A stretch of 64,000 bases of DNA. It comes from Psychrobacter immobilis. Lineage in GTDB: Bacteria > Pseudomonadota > Gammaproteobacteria > Pseudomonadales > Moraxellaceae. The translations under genes were made by a program, and so were the position numbers. Below, piece by piece: positions 48,752-57,876 of the stretch. Below the pieces are notes generated by a model. It ran no database searches and had not been told where the DNA came from. It was given only the letters and a program-made list of their open reading frames with translations. Numbering within the stretch: the stretch's first letter is position 1; every line of letters starts with the position of its first letter. The stretch is from contig CAJHAA010000007.1 in assembly GCA_904846265.1 (NCBI GenBank), forward strand, positions 62,001 through 126,000, read 5' to 3'.

Positions 48752-50470
48752 ATGAAAGCCAGTCAATTTTTATTTGCCACTCTAAAAGAAACCCCAAGTG
48801 ATGCCGATATCGCCTCAAGCCAATTGATGGTGCGTGCCGGTCTTATTCGAAAGATTGCTTCTGGGTTATATATTTGGTTGCCCATGGGGCTACGCATCTT
48901 GCAAAAAGTCGAACGTATTGTTCGTGAAGAGATGCAAGAAGTTGGTGCACAAGAAGTGCTCATGCCGATGACCCAGCCTGCCGAGCTTTGGCAAACGACC
49001 GGACGCTTCAACGATTACGGTCCTGAGCTGTTGCGCTTCAAAGATCGTCATGATCGCGATTTTGTATTAGGTCCGACACATGAAGAAGTCATCACCAATC
49101 TGGCGCAAGGCGAGCTGCGTAGTTATAAACAATTACCAATCACCTTTTTCCAAATTCAGAACAAATTCCGTGATGAGATTCGCCCACGTTTTGGTGTGAT
49201 GCGCGCACGCGAATTTACCATGAAAGACGCCTACTCGTTCCACGTTGACCAAGCGTCACTCGCCAAGACTTACCATGATATGTATGACGCTTACACGCGT
49301 ATCTTTACCCGTTTGGGCTTAGATTTCCGTGCGGTACAAGCAGATACTGGTTCTATTGGTGGTTTTGCTTCACATGAATTTCATGTGTTGGCAGACAGCG
49401 GCGAAGATGATATTGCCTTCTCTGATTCTTCTGATTATGCGGCCAACGTTGAGCTTGCCGAATCAGTGAGCACCGCTGAGCGTCAACCACCGAAAATGGC
49501 GCGCGAAGACGTCCTGACGGAAAATATGACCAGCTGTAAAATGGTTGCTGAACATTTAGGCTTACCATTAGAAACGACGGTCAAAACATTAATCGTCCAT
49601 GGTCATACCGAAAATGATGAGCCACAGCTTATTGCTATCGTATTACGCGGTGATCATCAGCTAAATACGATCAAAGCCGAGAAAATCGAAGAGGCCAATG
49701 TGCCGCTGACAATGGCTTCTGATGAAGAACTGAAAGCTGCTGGTCTGCATAAAGGCTATATTGGCGTTAATTTGGATATGCCTGTCTTTGTTGATCGTTC
49801 GGCAGCAACTTTGTCAGACTTTGTGTGCGGTGCCAATGAAGTCAATAAACACACCACTGGTATGAACTGGGCACGTGATGCGAGCATTACTCGTGTCGTT
49901 GATGTACGCAATGTGCAGGAAGGCGACCCTTCTCCTGATGGTAAAGGCAGCCTAAAAATCAAACGTGGTATCGAGGTCGGTCATATCTTCCAGTTGGGTG
50001 ATAAGTACTCGCAAGCGTTAAATGCTACCGTATCTGGTGAAGATGGTAAGCCTGTGACCCTAATGATGGGCTGCTACGGTATTGGTGTGAGCCGTATCAT
50101 TGCCGCTGCTATCGAACAGAACAACGACGAAAACGGTATCATGTGGCCACAGACGCCAACGGTTAACGATTCAATCGCTCCTTTTGAAGTCGCTATCATA
50201 CCGATGAAGTCAAAAGAAGATACCGTCATGCAGACAGCGACGGCACTCTATGAAGAGTTAAAAGCACAAGGCATCAATGTGCTTCTTGATGATCGTAACG
50301 AGCGTCCAGGTGTCAAGTTTGCTGATCTAGAATTGATTGGTATTCCTCATCGTATCGTGGTTTCAGACCGTAACTTGGCTGAAGGCAAGTACGAATACGT
50401 CAATCGCCGTGAAGCAGAAAAGCAAATGCTCAGCCGTGAAGAAGTCATGGCAAAAGTAAGCGGCAAATAG
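48752..50470 (+). CDS. proS: Prolyl-tRNA synthetase (bacterial type)
   Basis: Class II synthetase charging tRNA-Pro. Motif 1 is [22 protein letters not shown] (here [20 protein letters not shown]). Motif 2 lies in [20 protein letters not shown], and motif 3 in [20 protein letters not shown]. The editing INS domain (about residues 225-405) is present between motifs 2 and 3, with [11 protein letters not shown] and [15 protein letters not shown]. The C-terminal anticodon domain ([20 protein letters not shown]) completes the 572 residues. A terminator follows. Confidence 0.98.
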   Translation: MKASQFLFATLKETPSDADIASSQLMVRAGLIRKIASGLYIWLPMGLRILQKVERIVREEMQEVGAQEVLMPMTQPAELWQTTGRFNDYGPELLRFKDRHDRDFVLGPTHEEVITNLAQGELRSYKQLPITFFQIQNKFRDEIRPRFGVMRAREFTMKDAYSFHVDQASLAKTYHDMYDAYTRIFTRLGLDFRAVQADTGSIGGFASHEFHVLADSGEDDIAFSDSSDYAANVELAESVSTAERQPPKMAREDVLTENMTSCKMVAEHLGLPLETTVKTLIVHGHTENDEPQLIAIVLRGDHQLNTIKAEKIEEANVPLTMASDEELKAAGLHKGYIGVNLDMPVFVDRSAATLSDFVCGANEVNKHTTGMNWARDASITRVVDVRNVQEGDPSPDGKGSLKIKRGIEVGHIFQLGDKYSQALNATVSGEDGKPVTLMMGCYGIGVSRIIAAAIEQNNDENGIMWPQTPTVNDSIAPFEVAIIPMKSKEDTVMQTATALYEELKAQGINVLLDDRNERPGVKFADLELIGIPHRIVVSDRNLAEGKYEYVNRREAEKQMLSREEVMAKVSGK

Positions 50471-50494
50471 TTTTACTCGTTAAAACTGTGCCAT

Positions 50495-50532
50495 AAAAAG
50501 CGCCTATCTCATAAATGAGATAGGCGCTTTTT
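50495..50532 (+). terminator. Terminator after proS
   Basis: Arms AGCGCCTATCTCAT (50499-50512) and ATGAGATAGGCGCT (50515-50528) form a perfect 14-bp stem with a 2-nt loop (tighter pairs may open), flanked by A5 and T5. Nearly the same hairpin ends the cytochrome gene at 56555-56590. Confidence 0.92.
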
Positions 50533-50556
50533 CGCGTGTAATATAGCTAAAAAAAA

Positions 50557-50958
50557 CTACTTAATATTATATCTTTTAGCAATGACCTTACTGCGTTTCT
50601 GTGTCTCATTAGCGGTGCAAACATTAGCGCTAATCTGGGCGTATACCACAGAATTATTCATTGGACCTTCATAGTCAAAGTCACACTTATCATTACGATC
50701 CTTTAACCATATACGCTGTTCTTTATCCAACTGCTGTTGTTGTGTCGTATTCAAAGTACGATAAACGCTCATATAGATTTTATTAAGGCGATTTTTTTCG
50801 ACTATAATTGCATTGTTACCACAATCATAAGCCACTTCCATATAAGCGTCTTCACAGTTATATTGATTTTCTATAAACTCTGCTTGTGCCGATTGCATGA
50901 GAGAAATAGACAAAGCAGCTGCCGCTAGCACCGTCAAAAAACCAGTGGCGCCTTTCAT
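50557..50958 (-). CDS. LprI/DUF1311-type secreted protein
   Basis: Periplasmic protein of the lysozyme-inhibitor LprI (DUF1311) type. Signal peptide MKGATGFLTVLAAAALSISL with cleavage after AQA (about residue 27). The mature part shows the spaced cysteines and the helical motif of this domain: NCEDAYMEVAYDCGNNA, LNKIYMSVYRTLNTTQQQQL, DKEQRIWLKDRNDKCDF. ATG 50956-50958 (133 aa) is chosen because GGAGGT stands directly upstream. Lysozyme inhibition is inferred from the domain only. It converges on proS. Confidence 0.82.
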   Translation of the reverse strand: MKGATGFLTVLAAAALSISLMQSAQAEFIENQYNCEDAYMEVAYDCGNNAIIVEKNRLNKIYMSVYRTLNTTQQQQLDKEQRIWLKDRNDKCDFDYEGPMNNSVVYAQISANVCTANETQKRSKVIAKRYNIK

Positions 50959-51040
50959 ATATACCTCCGAGTCAAAGCAAAATAACATCTACCTATATGA
51001 GTATATAAACGCATTTGATGAGTATGAGCAAGCACCAAAT

Positions 51041-51925
51041 CTACTGGCGAATCAAACGACTTGGTTTAGGTAGCAAGGTTATATCACTCACACGGCAAGG
51101 GTTGATATCGATACCGCCTCGGCGTGTATACCAAGCGCGAACCATCAGCTCACTTGGCTCATAATATCGACTCAAATCAGCAAATATTTGCTCCACACAT
51201 TGCTCATGAAAACCGTTATGCTGACGAAAACTTAAGATATAACGCAGCATTCCAGCCTCATCGACTGTTTTATTACTGGTAATCGAAACTGCTAACGTCC
51301 CCCAATCTGGTTGATTGGTCACCGGACAATTACTGCGTAGTAAATTAGAATAGAAAATATAAGGCTCAGTGCCAGTATTCTCTAAAATAGAGCTACTGTT
51401 TAAATCTTTATCACTACTTAGCAATGACGCATCAGGATGCTCGCACAATGCGATTTTTTCGCTACTATAAGCAAGCGCGTCATCAATACAAACACCCTCA
51501 GGTTGAGCCACCAATAACCCTGATGTCTTATCATGCAGGTCGTCATTTAAGCCAAACAACTCAACTTGCACGTCTGCTTTTACACAGGCTGATAAGTCTT
51601 TAGCAATCAGCGCTTGCACATCATTCCAACTAGCGAATTCAGTAAAGTTGATACTGTTTAGATAGAGCTTAAGTGACTTTGACTCAACGATAAATGGCGA
51701 GCTGGCTGGAATACCAAAGCGTGCTATCGCAACCTGCGAGATACCCTGTTGATTTAACCAAGACATCTCAAATGCCTGCCACCAATCGATGCCAACCATT
51801 AACTTATCGTCTTGCCAGCCAATGACATCGCGACCCATACTGCGAGCGATAGGATACAAGGTCTCTGGACTATACTCGGTTGGATAGTCAGTGGTTTGCT
51901 CACCCAAGATACCGTGAATACTCAT
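51041..51925 (-). CDS. queF: NADPH-dependent 7-cyano-7-deazaguanine reductase
   Basis: Reduces preQ0 to preQ1 in queuosine synthesis. The two-domain (long) QueF type is seen. The N-terminal half has FGIPASSPFIVESKSLKLYL. The C-terminal half has the catalytic cysteine in SNLLRSNCPVTNQPDWGTLA and the substrate-binding SFRQHNGFHEQCVEQIFADL. The length of 294 aa is near E. coli QueF (282). It is monocistronic on the minus strand. Confidence 0.96.
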   Translation of the reverse strand: MSIHGILGEQTTDYPTEYSPETLYPIARSMGRDVIGWQDDKLMVGIDWWQAFEMSWLNQQGISQVAIARFGIPASSPFIVESKSLKLYLNSINFTEFASWNDVQALIAKDLSACVKADVQVELFGLNDDLHDKTSGLLVAQPEGVCIDDALAYSSEKIALCEHPDASLLSSDKDLNSSSILENTGTEPYIFYSNLLRSNCPVTNQPDWGTLAVSITSNKTVDEAGMLRYILSFRQHNGFHEQCVEQIFADLSRYYEPSELMVRAWYTRRGGIDINPCRVSDITLLPKPSRLIRQ

Positions 51926-51988
51926 AAGTTACTTACCTTCCATGCTTAAATATAATGAAATAAAAACCAGTCATTTTACAGCAATGGG

Positions 51989-52819
51989 CTATTTTATGGG
52001 AATCATTTGCCACTCTGATGAACTAGCATTTTTGACCAAGCTAAAACGTACTCGATAGCCGACATCATCTGTTTCATTGATAAGATAATAAAAATCGATT
52101 AAAACACTATTCTTACTTCGCCATTCAATATCTACATTTTCAAAACTATGTCTCTGGTCTCGATTTTGATAAGAATCCAAATGCGCTTTTAATTCGCTGG
52201 GGTCACTCTCGTAAACAATCTGATAGTCGCCCTCCTTCTGCTTTTGCCAAATCGTAATATTTTCTTCATCTATATAACGCTCTACTGTAGTAATGCGTTC
52301 TTTGTTGGGTGATACACTTAAATCGATACCATCAAATTCTTGACTAAATCCAGTTTTGAGATTAACAAGTACAGTACTTTCTATTTCGGGAAAACTTCTC
52401 AACAAGTACAGCAGTTGTCTCTTTTCGTCATAATCATATAGTGAAAAATAAGAGTGAGATTGGCCGTCAGGAGCAAACATCTCATCATGAAAAAATAACG
52501 GTAAGCTTCGATTGGGTACTTTGATATATATCGTATCTTTTTCTCTCGAAACACGGTTGCCCAATCCCCACTTTTCGCTAAGCTTGTTATCATGTTTCTC
52601 TAAGCTTATCTCAAGGCATTTCCTATAAGAGACCAAACTGTCGTATTCACACTCATTATCAAAGTAATTTGATTTTCTGGCTGGGTCTAGTACTTTCCAA
52701 ACATAGTCATCCGTCGTCGCTTGGGGCAGGTCTGCTTGTGCTGGCATTGACAGCATTAGCAGTATTGCACTCGTCATACAGATGCGAATTTCAGTGGCTA
52801 CTGATAGAGTTATTTGCAT
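51989..52819 (-). CDS. Secreted tandem paralogue C, unknown function
   Basis: Third of three adjacent homologous genes. The signal peptide runs to about residue 29 (TSAILLMLSMPAQA). The mature protein shares with the other two an N-terminal Cys pair (DNECEYDSLVSYRKCLEISL), the central LSEKWGLGNRVSREKDTIYI, VPNRSLPLFFHDE, YDYDEKRQLLYLLRSFPEIE, a LSVSPNKERI turn and a C-terminal YRVRFSLVKNASSSEWQ. The strand-turn pattern with repeated 'time/value' segments suggests an all-beta, propeller-like fold. No family is recognised. The gene is 27 bp after paralogue B. Length is 276 aa. Confidence 0.75.
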   Translation of the reverse strand: MQITLSVATEIRICMTSAILLMLSMPAQADLPQATTDDYVWKVLDPARKSNYFDNECEYDSLVSYRKCLEISLEKHDNKLSEKWGLGNRVSREKDTIYIKVPNRSLPLFFHDEMFAPDGQSHSYFSLYDYDEKRQLLYLLRSFPEIESTVLVNLKTGFSQEFDGIDLSVSPNKERITTVERYIDEENITIWQKQKEGDYQIVYESDPSELKAHLDSYQNRDQRHSFENVDIEWRSKNSVLIDFYYLINETDDVGYRVRFSLVKNASSSEWQMIPIK

Positions 52820-52846
52820 ATGAGAGCTAGACCTTTTTATTGTTTT

Positions 52847-53716
52847 TTAATCGTTGGTATTAACATCAGGTAAAACTCTCTGCCATTTACCCTCTTTATT
52901 ATCAGCCGCATAAATATAGCGCACGCGAAATGCTACCGTGTCAGTGGGATTGACTCTGTAATAAAAATCAACGTTAACTTTATTATTGCTTGTCCAACTG
53001 ATATCTCGCGCTTCGTACACCTCATGTTTTTTGTCATTATCATAATCTTGTTCATATAATTCATTACTAGCAAATATCGTTGCATAGCGTCCGTCATTGT
53101 CAGCTTTTTGACGCTCCCATATTATGATATCTCTGGTCACACCTTGCCTACCATTAAACCCTACCACTTGATTCATATCGCTAGAAAACTTAAGATTGGT
53201 CGCATACAGCTCTTGCCAGCGCCCTGTGTTTAAATCGACAATGACAGTCGCTTGAGTCTCATACATCGTATGTAGTAACTGTAATAAATGATGCGCTTTA
53301 TCGTAGTACTGCAATTCATAGTGAGCGCTATGTCCCTCTTCAAACGGTTCAAGATAATCCTTAAATACTAATGGCTGCTTATGGTTGGGTGTATTAATAT
53401 AAATGGTATCTTTTTCTCGAATAACGCGGTCACTCAAGCCCCATTTTCGGCTTTGCAAATTATCAGCTTGGGCTAACGATTTAAAAATACAGTTTTCATA
53501 ATCTTTAAACGTTCGATATTCAGTATGATCGTATCGACAGCTGTCTTCATACCAGTCTATGGCTACAGGCGAAGGGACTTTTATCCATACCTCTTCATTT
53601 GTCGATGGCTCTAAAGCTAAAGGCGCTGCCTGTGCATCTAAGGATGCTATTGTGGTCAATATAAATAGTCCTGCGACAGTCAACACCGTCTTTATACAAT
53701 GAGAGGTAGCGATCAT
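52847..53716 (-). CDS. Secreted tandem paralogue B, unknown function
   Basis: Middle gene of the tandem trio, 289 residues. The signal peptide is MIATSHCIKTVLTVAGLFIL... ending near AQA (about residue 30). It shares the Cys pair (EDSCRYDHTEYRTFKDYENC), SRKWGLSDRVIREKDTIYIN, TPNHKQPLVFKDYLEPFEEG, LQYYDKAHHLLQLLHTMYET, VIVDLNTGRWQELYA and FRVRYIYAADNKEGKWQR with its neighbours. Its ATG directly follows the paralogue A stop with no gap, so A and B are translationally coupled. The function is unknown, probably periplasmic or surface. Confidence 0.75.
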   Translation of the reverse strand: MIATSHCIKTVLTVAGLFILTTIASLDAQAAPLALEPSTNEEVWIKVPSPVAIDWYEDSCRYDHTEYRTFKDYENCIFKSLAQADNLQSRKWGLSDRVIREKDTIYINTPNHKQPLVFKDYLEPFEEGHSAHYELQYYDKAHHLLQLLHTMYETQATVIVDLNTGRWQELYATNLKFSSDMNQVVGFNGRQGVTRDIIIWERQKADNDGRYATIFASNELYEQDYDNDKKHEVYEARDISWTSNNKVNVDFYYRVNPTDTVAFRVRYIYAADNKEGKWQRVLPDVNTND

Positions 53717-54550
53717 TTACCTACTACATTCATACAGTTGCCACTTATCCGTTGAGGCATTTTTAATAAAGGTATATCGTACTCTAAAAGCCGCTGAATC
53801 CGCTTGATTCAACTTATAAAAAGAATCTGCATAAAACTTATCATCATTTACCCAAGTAAAGGTTTCGCTATCATAAACCTGCTGTGCTTTATCTGCTTGA
53901 TAAAACTTTTTATGATTGTCGTAGTTTTTTGAATCGTCACTACTGCTATAGACTTGTTTATAGTAGCCTTCATAGTAACCGCTATCTTGTCGCTCCAAAA
54001 TATTGACGTGTTCCGTCGCTCCCATTTCACTTTCAAAACCGACTATATATCTCATATCAGGAGAGATACTTAGCTTTCTAAGACTAAAATCTTGCCAAAA
54101 CCCAGTGACCAAATTCACTACCGTCAAGCTCTCTCCTTCATAAAAGCTTTGATGTATTGTCAGTAATTTCCGTGATTTATCGTAGTCTTGTAGCGAATAA
54201 TAAGGATTGAAATCCTCCTCATAAGGACTGGAGTAATCAACAAATACTAGTGGGTTTTTCCGATTAGCGACTTTGATATAAATGGCATTTCTCTCTCTAA
54301 CGACTTTATCGCTGATACTCCATTGCTTACTAAGCGCATTATCCGCATCTTCCCTCAAGTTATACAGACAGTTTTGTAGCGCATCATAAGTTTCATATTT
54401 GTAGTCGTTATGGCAATCATACTTATACGTTGCAGGATCTACAGGCGTCTCCATGACAACCCAATCATAATCATCCATTGCCGCAAGTGGCGCTGCGATA
54501 GCAATGCTCGTGATTGTACTCAACAAAGTGGCTGTAAAAGCCTTACTCAT
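53717..54550 (-). CDS. Secreted tandem paralogue A, unknown function
   Basis: First of the trio. I take ATG 54548-54550 (277 aa, signal MSKAFTATLLSTITSIAIAA). The ATG at 54574 eight codons upstream touches the U-tract of a terminator and has no ribosome-binding site. Shared blocks are KYDCHNDYKYETYDALQNCL, SKQWSISDKVVRERNAIYIK, ANRKNPLVFVDYSSPYEEDF, LQDYDKSRKLLTIHQSFYEG and FRVRYTFIKNASTDKWQLYE. A TTGTAA-17-TATTAT promoter (minus, about 54605-54633) lies just upstream of the terminator hairpin. Confidence 0.75.
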   Translation of the reverse strand: MSKAFTATLLSTITSIAIAAPLAAMDDYDWVVMETPVDPATYKYDCHNDYKYETYDALQNCLYNLREDADNALSKQWSISDKVVRERNAIYIKVANRKNPLVFVDYSSPYEEDFNPYYSLQDYDKSRKLLTIHQSFYEGESLTVVNLVTGFWQDFSLRKLSISPDMRYIVGFESEMGATEHVNILERQDSGYYEGYYKQVYSSSDDSKNYDNHKKFYQADKAQQVYDSETFTWVNDDKFYADSFYKLNQADSAAFRVRYTFIKNASTDKWQLYECSR

Positions 54551-54574
54551 ACTTCTGACAAAAAAAATTTTCAT

Positions 54575-54599
54575 AAAAAAAGCCCAACAATGTTGGACT
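54575..54599 (-). terminator. Terminator after the ABC permease gene
   Basis: On the minus strand the arms AGTCCAAC and GTTGGGCT (one G-U pair) with a 3-nt loop are followed by seven U. It ends the ABC transporter transcript about 40 bp after the permease stop. The first tandem paralogue begins only about 25 nt further on. Confidence 0.75.
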
Positions 54600-54637
54600 C
54601 TTATAATAAGGTGACAAGCTACATTTTACAAACTAAT

Positions 54638-55444
54638 CTACAAGCGCACACGTGAGCCATTACTGAGTAAACGATAGGCGATGGTATAGAATACCGCACA
54701 GAAGACAAAAATAGCCGCCATTGAATACCAGACATTCACATCAGAATAACCGAGAATACCGTAACGGAACGAGTTCACCATATAAACGATAGGATTTAAT
54801 AGCGAGATATTTTGCCAAAATGGTGACAAGTTTTCCATCGAGTAAAACACACCACCAAGATAGGTCAATGGCGTAAGCACAAAACTTGGAATGATAGAAA
54901 TATCATCAAATGAGCGAGCAAACACGGCATTGATAAAGCCACCAAGTGAAAATAAGATAGACGTACCCAGTACCGTAAACACCGTCACAAACAAATGCTC
55001 AATGCCAAGGTCGGTAAAAAATAGCGCGACTATTGAAACGATGATACCAATGACCAGTCCACGAAAGATACCACCACTGATATAACCCATCAAAATCGCA
55101 TGTTTGGATACTGGCGAAACCAATAGCTCCTCGATACTGGAGGTGAATTTGGCACTAAAGAAGCTCGATACCACATTGGAGTAACTGTTGGTAATAATCG
55201 ACATCATAATGAGGCCAGGCACGATAAACTGCATGTATGGTACGCCGCCCATTTCACCGACACGCGAGCCGATCATCTTACCGAAGATGACAAAATAGAG
55301 ACTCATCGTAATAACTGGGGGCAGCAAGGTCTGTGGCCAAATACGCAGAATTCGGCGAACCTCTTTTAACAAAATGGTGCGAAAAGCAATCCACTTTTTA
55401 TTCCATGACATGGTTTTATTAGGATCTATCATTTCTTGACTCAC
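54638..55444 (-). CDS. ABC transporter permease (YadH type)
   Basis: ABC-2 type exporter membrane subunit of 268 residues with six hydrophobic helices. Family segments are RTILLKEVRRILRIWPQTLL, LPPVITMSLYFVIFGKMIG, the VPGLIMMSIITNSYSNVVSS region and the LTPLTYLGGVFYSMENLSPF turn after helix 4. It overlaps the ATPase gene by four bases, so the two form one exporter. Substrate unknown. YadGH of E. coli is the closest named relative I can suggest. Confidence 0.9.
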   Translation of the reverse strand: MSQEMIDPNKTMSWNKKWIAFRTILLKEVRRILRIWPQTLLPPVITMSLYFVIFGKMIGSRVGEMGGVPYMQFIVPGLIMMSIITNSYSNVVSSFFSAKFTSSIEELLVSPVSKHAILMGYISGGIFRGLVIGIIVSIVALFFTDLGIEHLFVTVFTVLGTSILFSLGGFINAVFARSFDDISIIPSFVLTPLTYLGGVFYSMENLSPFWQNISLLNPIVYMVNSFRYGILGYSDVNVWYSMAAIFVFCAVFYTIAYRLLSNGSRVRL

Positions 55445-56403
55445 AATCCTGCCTCCTTCATGCTGTCTGCACTTTGGATATTTTTGTCTACTAAGCGCAT
55501 AAATAGCTCTTCTAGTCGGTTGGCTTTATTACGCATACTGGCTACCGTGATACCTTGCTCGGATAACTGGTCAAAAACACCATTCAACGATTCGCCTTCA
55601 GTCAGTGTGACTTCAAGCGTCTGATCATCAGGCTGCGATGTGTCTGTCACTCCTGCCAAAACCAATTGACGCGTAAGCGGTGTCTCCAAATCAAAAACAA
55701 AAGTCTCAACCGATAGCTGCGCTAGCAAGTCCTTCATCTCAGTATTAATACGAATTTCACCATGATCCAAAATTGCAATGCGTTTGCACAGCTGCTCCGC
55801 TTCTTCAAGATAATGAGTCGTCAGAATAATCGTGGTGTTTTCTTCGATATTAATCTGCTGCATAAACTCCCACATAGAGCGGCGTAACTCGATATCTACC
55901 CCAGCGGTTGGCTCATCCAAAATCAATAATTTTGGCTTATGAATCAGCGCCCTTGCAATCATCAATCGGCGCTTCATACCACCTGATAGCTCACGTGATT
56001 TGCTATTGCGCTTGTCCCACAGACCTAGCGCCATTAATAATCGTTTTGCCCGTGGGCGTGCTTCTTTGGCAGGAATACCAAAGTAACCGGCCTGTGTAAT
56101 CAAAATATCTTCGACTTTTTCGAACATATTAAAATTAAACTCTTGTGGGACGATACCAAGATACTGTTTAGCGACAGATGGGTTCTCTAGTAAGTCGGTG
56201 CCAAATATCTTTACGCTGCCAGTGGTTGGTTTAAAAAGCGAGCTAATAATACCAATCATGGTTGATTTACCAGCACCATTTGGCCCCAGTAACGCAAAAA
56301 AACCCCCTTGCGGGACGGTTAAACTGACATCTTTGAGTGCCGAAAACCCATTGCTATAGGTTTTGGATAAATTCTGGATAGCAAGTGCTGGTACCTCAGA
56401 CAT
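55441..56403 (-). CDS. ABC transporter ATP-binding protein (YadG type)
   Basis: Nucleotide-binding subunit of the exporter. Walker A GPNGAGKST is near residues 39-47, the signature LSGGMKRRLMIARAL and Walker B LLILDEPTAGVD follow, with the H-loop in TTHYLEEAEQL. After the ATPase core (about 1-235) a C-terminal domain of about 80 residues follows, typical of YadG/CcmA-like ATPases. The length is 320 aa. It is the first gene of the pair and is followed by the permease with a 4-base overlap. Confidence 0.93.
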   Translation of the reverse strand: MSEVPALAIQNLSKTYSNGFSALKDVSLTVPQGGFFALLGPNGAGKSTMIGIISSLFKPTTGSVKIFGTDLLENPSVAKQYLGIVPQEFNFNMFEKVEDILITQAGYFGIPAKEARPRAKRLLMALGLWDKRNSKSRELSGGMKRRLMIARALIHKPKLLILDEPTAGVDIELRRSMWEFMQQINIEENTTIILTTHYLEEAEQLCKRIAILDHGEIRINTEMKDLLAQLSVETFVFDLETPLTRQLVLAGVTDTSQPDDQTLEVTLTEGESLNGVFDQLSEQGITVASMRNKANRLEELFMRLVDKNIQSADSMKEAGL

Positions 56404-56554
56404 GAAAACCTCTTTATTGGTTATAAATTTATGTAAAATCGTTTTTAGAATATAAATAGACAGAAGAGACTGTGTAGTGTCATAAAGTGAGGCTAGTATC
56501 GGTGAATTTCAACTGTAATGCCTTAGAAGTACTGTATTGATAATACTCATCATT

Positions 56555-56590
56555 AAAAAAGCGCCTATCTCATTTAATGAAATAGGCGCT
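56555..56590 (-). terminator. Terminator after the cytochrome c gene
   Basis: Arms AGCGCCTATCTCATT (56560-56574) and AATGAAATAGGCGCT (56576-56590) form a 15-bp stem with one wobble pair in the minus-strand RNA, followed by six U. It lies 46 bp after the cytochrome stop and is nearly identical to the hairpin after proS. Confidence 0.88.
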
Positions 56591-56635
56591 CCACTGATAT
56601 ATAGGGTAAAAGGCTTAGCCAGATATTCAATATAA

Positions 56636-57268
56636 TTAGCTTGCTTCACCAACCATATAATCGACAGCGTTTTGAACTTCCTCATCAGGGATATCAGCAC
56701 CACCTTTAGCAGGCATGGCGTTAAAACCATTGATAGCATGAGTATATAATGTTTCTTTACCCTTAGAGATACGTGGTCCCCATGCACCAGCGTCACCTAA
56801 GATTGGTGAGCCAAGTAGACCTGCCGCATGACAAGTCTGACATACCGCGTTGTATACTGCTTTGCCATCACGAGGACCATCACCCGCTGCTGGGCCAGCG
56901 GCACGTGCCGTCACATCACAAACTTCATCGTCTTCAAAGCACACTTTAGCAACTGGCTGAATGCGAGCAATTAAGTTAGGATACAAAGCAATCAGCTTTT
57001 GCACTTGCGGCGTATCTTGCGGAATAGGCTCTTCATCAACCGCAGGTGCGGCAGCGGCAGTTTCTGCGGCAGATGCCTCGCTATCAGTCGTATCTGCAGC
57101 AGCTTGGGTATCATCACCCAATTGCTCAGGCGCATTTGCTACCACTTCCTGCGCTGCTGCTACATCAGAAACAGTTACAGGAGTGTCTACAACACTTTCA
57201 GCTTGGCTCACCGCGATACTAGCGATTCCTAGAATGGCAGCTGCCGATAACATAACTACTTTTCTCAT
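56636..57268 (-). CDS. Cytochrome c5-like periplasmic protein
   Basis: Class I c-type cytochrome for periplasmic electron transfer. Signal peptide MRKVVMLSAAAILGIASIAV with cleavage near SQA. A long Ala/Asp/Glu/Thr-rich linker (about 24-85) keeps the haem domain away from the membrane or fills the periplasm. The haem-binding CQTCH lies near residue 143, and the axial Met is in NGFNAMPAKGGADIPDEEV. An extra Cys pair (VCFEDDEVCDVT) may form a disulfide. 210 aa. A terminator follows. Confidence 0.9.
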   Translation of the reverse strand: MRKVVMLSAAAILGIASIAVSQAESVVDTPVTVSDVAAAQEVVANAPEQLGDDTQAAADTTDSEASAAETAAAAPAVDEEPIPQDTPQVQKLIALYPNLIARIQPVAKVCFEDDEVCDVTARAAGPAAGDGPRDGKAVYNAVCQTCHAAGLLGSPILGDAGAWGPRISKGKETLYTHAINGFNAMPAKGGADIPDEEVQNAVDYMVGEAS

Positions 57269-57623
57269 TCGTCACGTTCTCTTATTACATATACAAAGGC
57301 TTATACGGCTCAGACATTCTGCTTGTCCTCCTTTGACAACCAAATAGTTATCAATAGCAAACAGCCATCCCGCGTACTAGCACACTTGTAATCGGTGATT
57401 ATAAATATGAATTCTCCCTGTCATTATAAGGGAAAAGGCAGGTAGATTGCCATGCTTGTTTAATGACTATCCTGTTTTTTCTTAAAAAACATCAATCACT
57501 GTCTTCATTCATTGGCTTTATGGATTTTATTTGTTAGACTAAGCGGTCTTTATTTTTCGACATATTTACTGCTCATAACGCTCGTTTAGGCATGATGTTG
57601 ATAATACCGTACGCCATTTTTAT
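57269..57623. other. Intergenic stretch cytochrome c / tRNA-Arg
   Basis: A 355-bp spacer without a gene. On the minus strand a perfect TATAAT (57423-57428) with a poor -35 lies about 155 bp ahead of the cytochrome start and may be its promoter. GATAAT at 57600-57605 is at the right distance to be the -10 of the tRNA. Confidence 0.35.
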
Positions 57624-57700
57624 GCGCTCGTAGCTCAGTTGGATAGAGTATCGGTCTCCGAAGCCGAGGGTCGTGGGTTCGATTCCCGCCGAGCGCACCA
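57624..57700 (+). tRNA. tRNA-Arg (anticodon CCG)
   Basis: A 77-nt cloverleaf with acceptor stem GCGCTCG/CGAGCGC, D-arm, anticodon stem TCGGT/GCCGA with the loop CTCCGAA (anticodon CCG), TPsi-C arm GTGGGTTCGATTCCCGC and an encoded CCA. It reads CGG. An integrase gene begins about 175 bp beyond its 3' end, so its 3' half is the likely attachment site (attL) of the element that follows. Confidence 0.96.
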
Positions 57701-57804
57701 ATCATCGTATTTCCCCCTTCCCTAGCATTACCTCAAACCTCTAAAACCCTTATATACCAAAGTATTACGTCTTTCAACATAACTTGTCATTACCTAGTAG
57801 CACC

Positions 57805-57848
57805 TATAGAATGTTGTACATATTGTTGTACATACACAACATTCTATA
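57805..57848 (+). repeat. Inverted and direct repeats in the integrase promoter region
   Basis: A perfect 13-bp inverted repeat, TATAGAATGTTGT (57805-57817) and ACAACATTCTATA (57836-57848), encloses a direct repeat of GTTGTACATA (57813-57822 and 57825-57834) with a 12-bp period. It lies 29 bp before the integrase start. Such an array suits binding of the integrase, of an AlpA-type protein or of a repressor. Confidence 0.7.
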
Positions 57849-57876
57849 TAGTTGGCTTTCAGAGGGTATGATTATA

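Noticed and set aside
56509..56796. Minus-strand frame of 95 codons at the end of the cytochrome gene
   Set aside because: It overlaps the haem domain in another frame and crosses the terminator hairpin.
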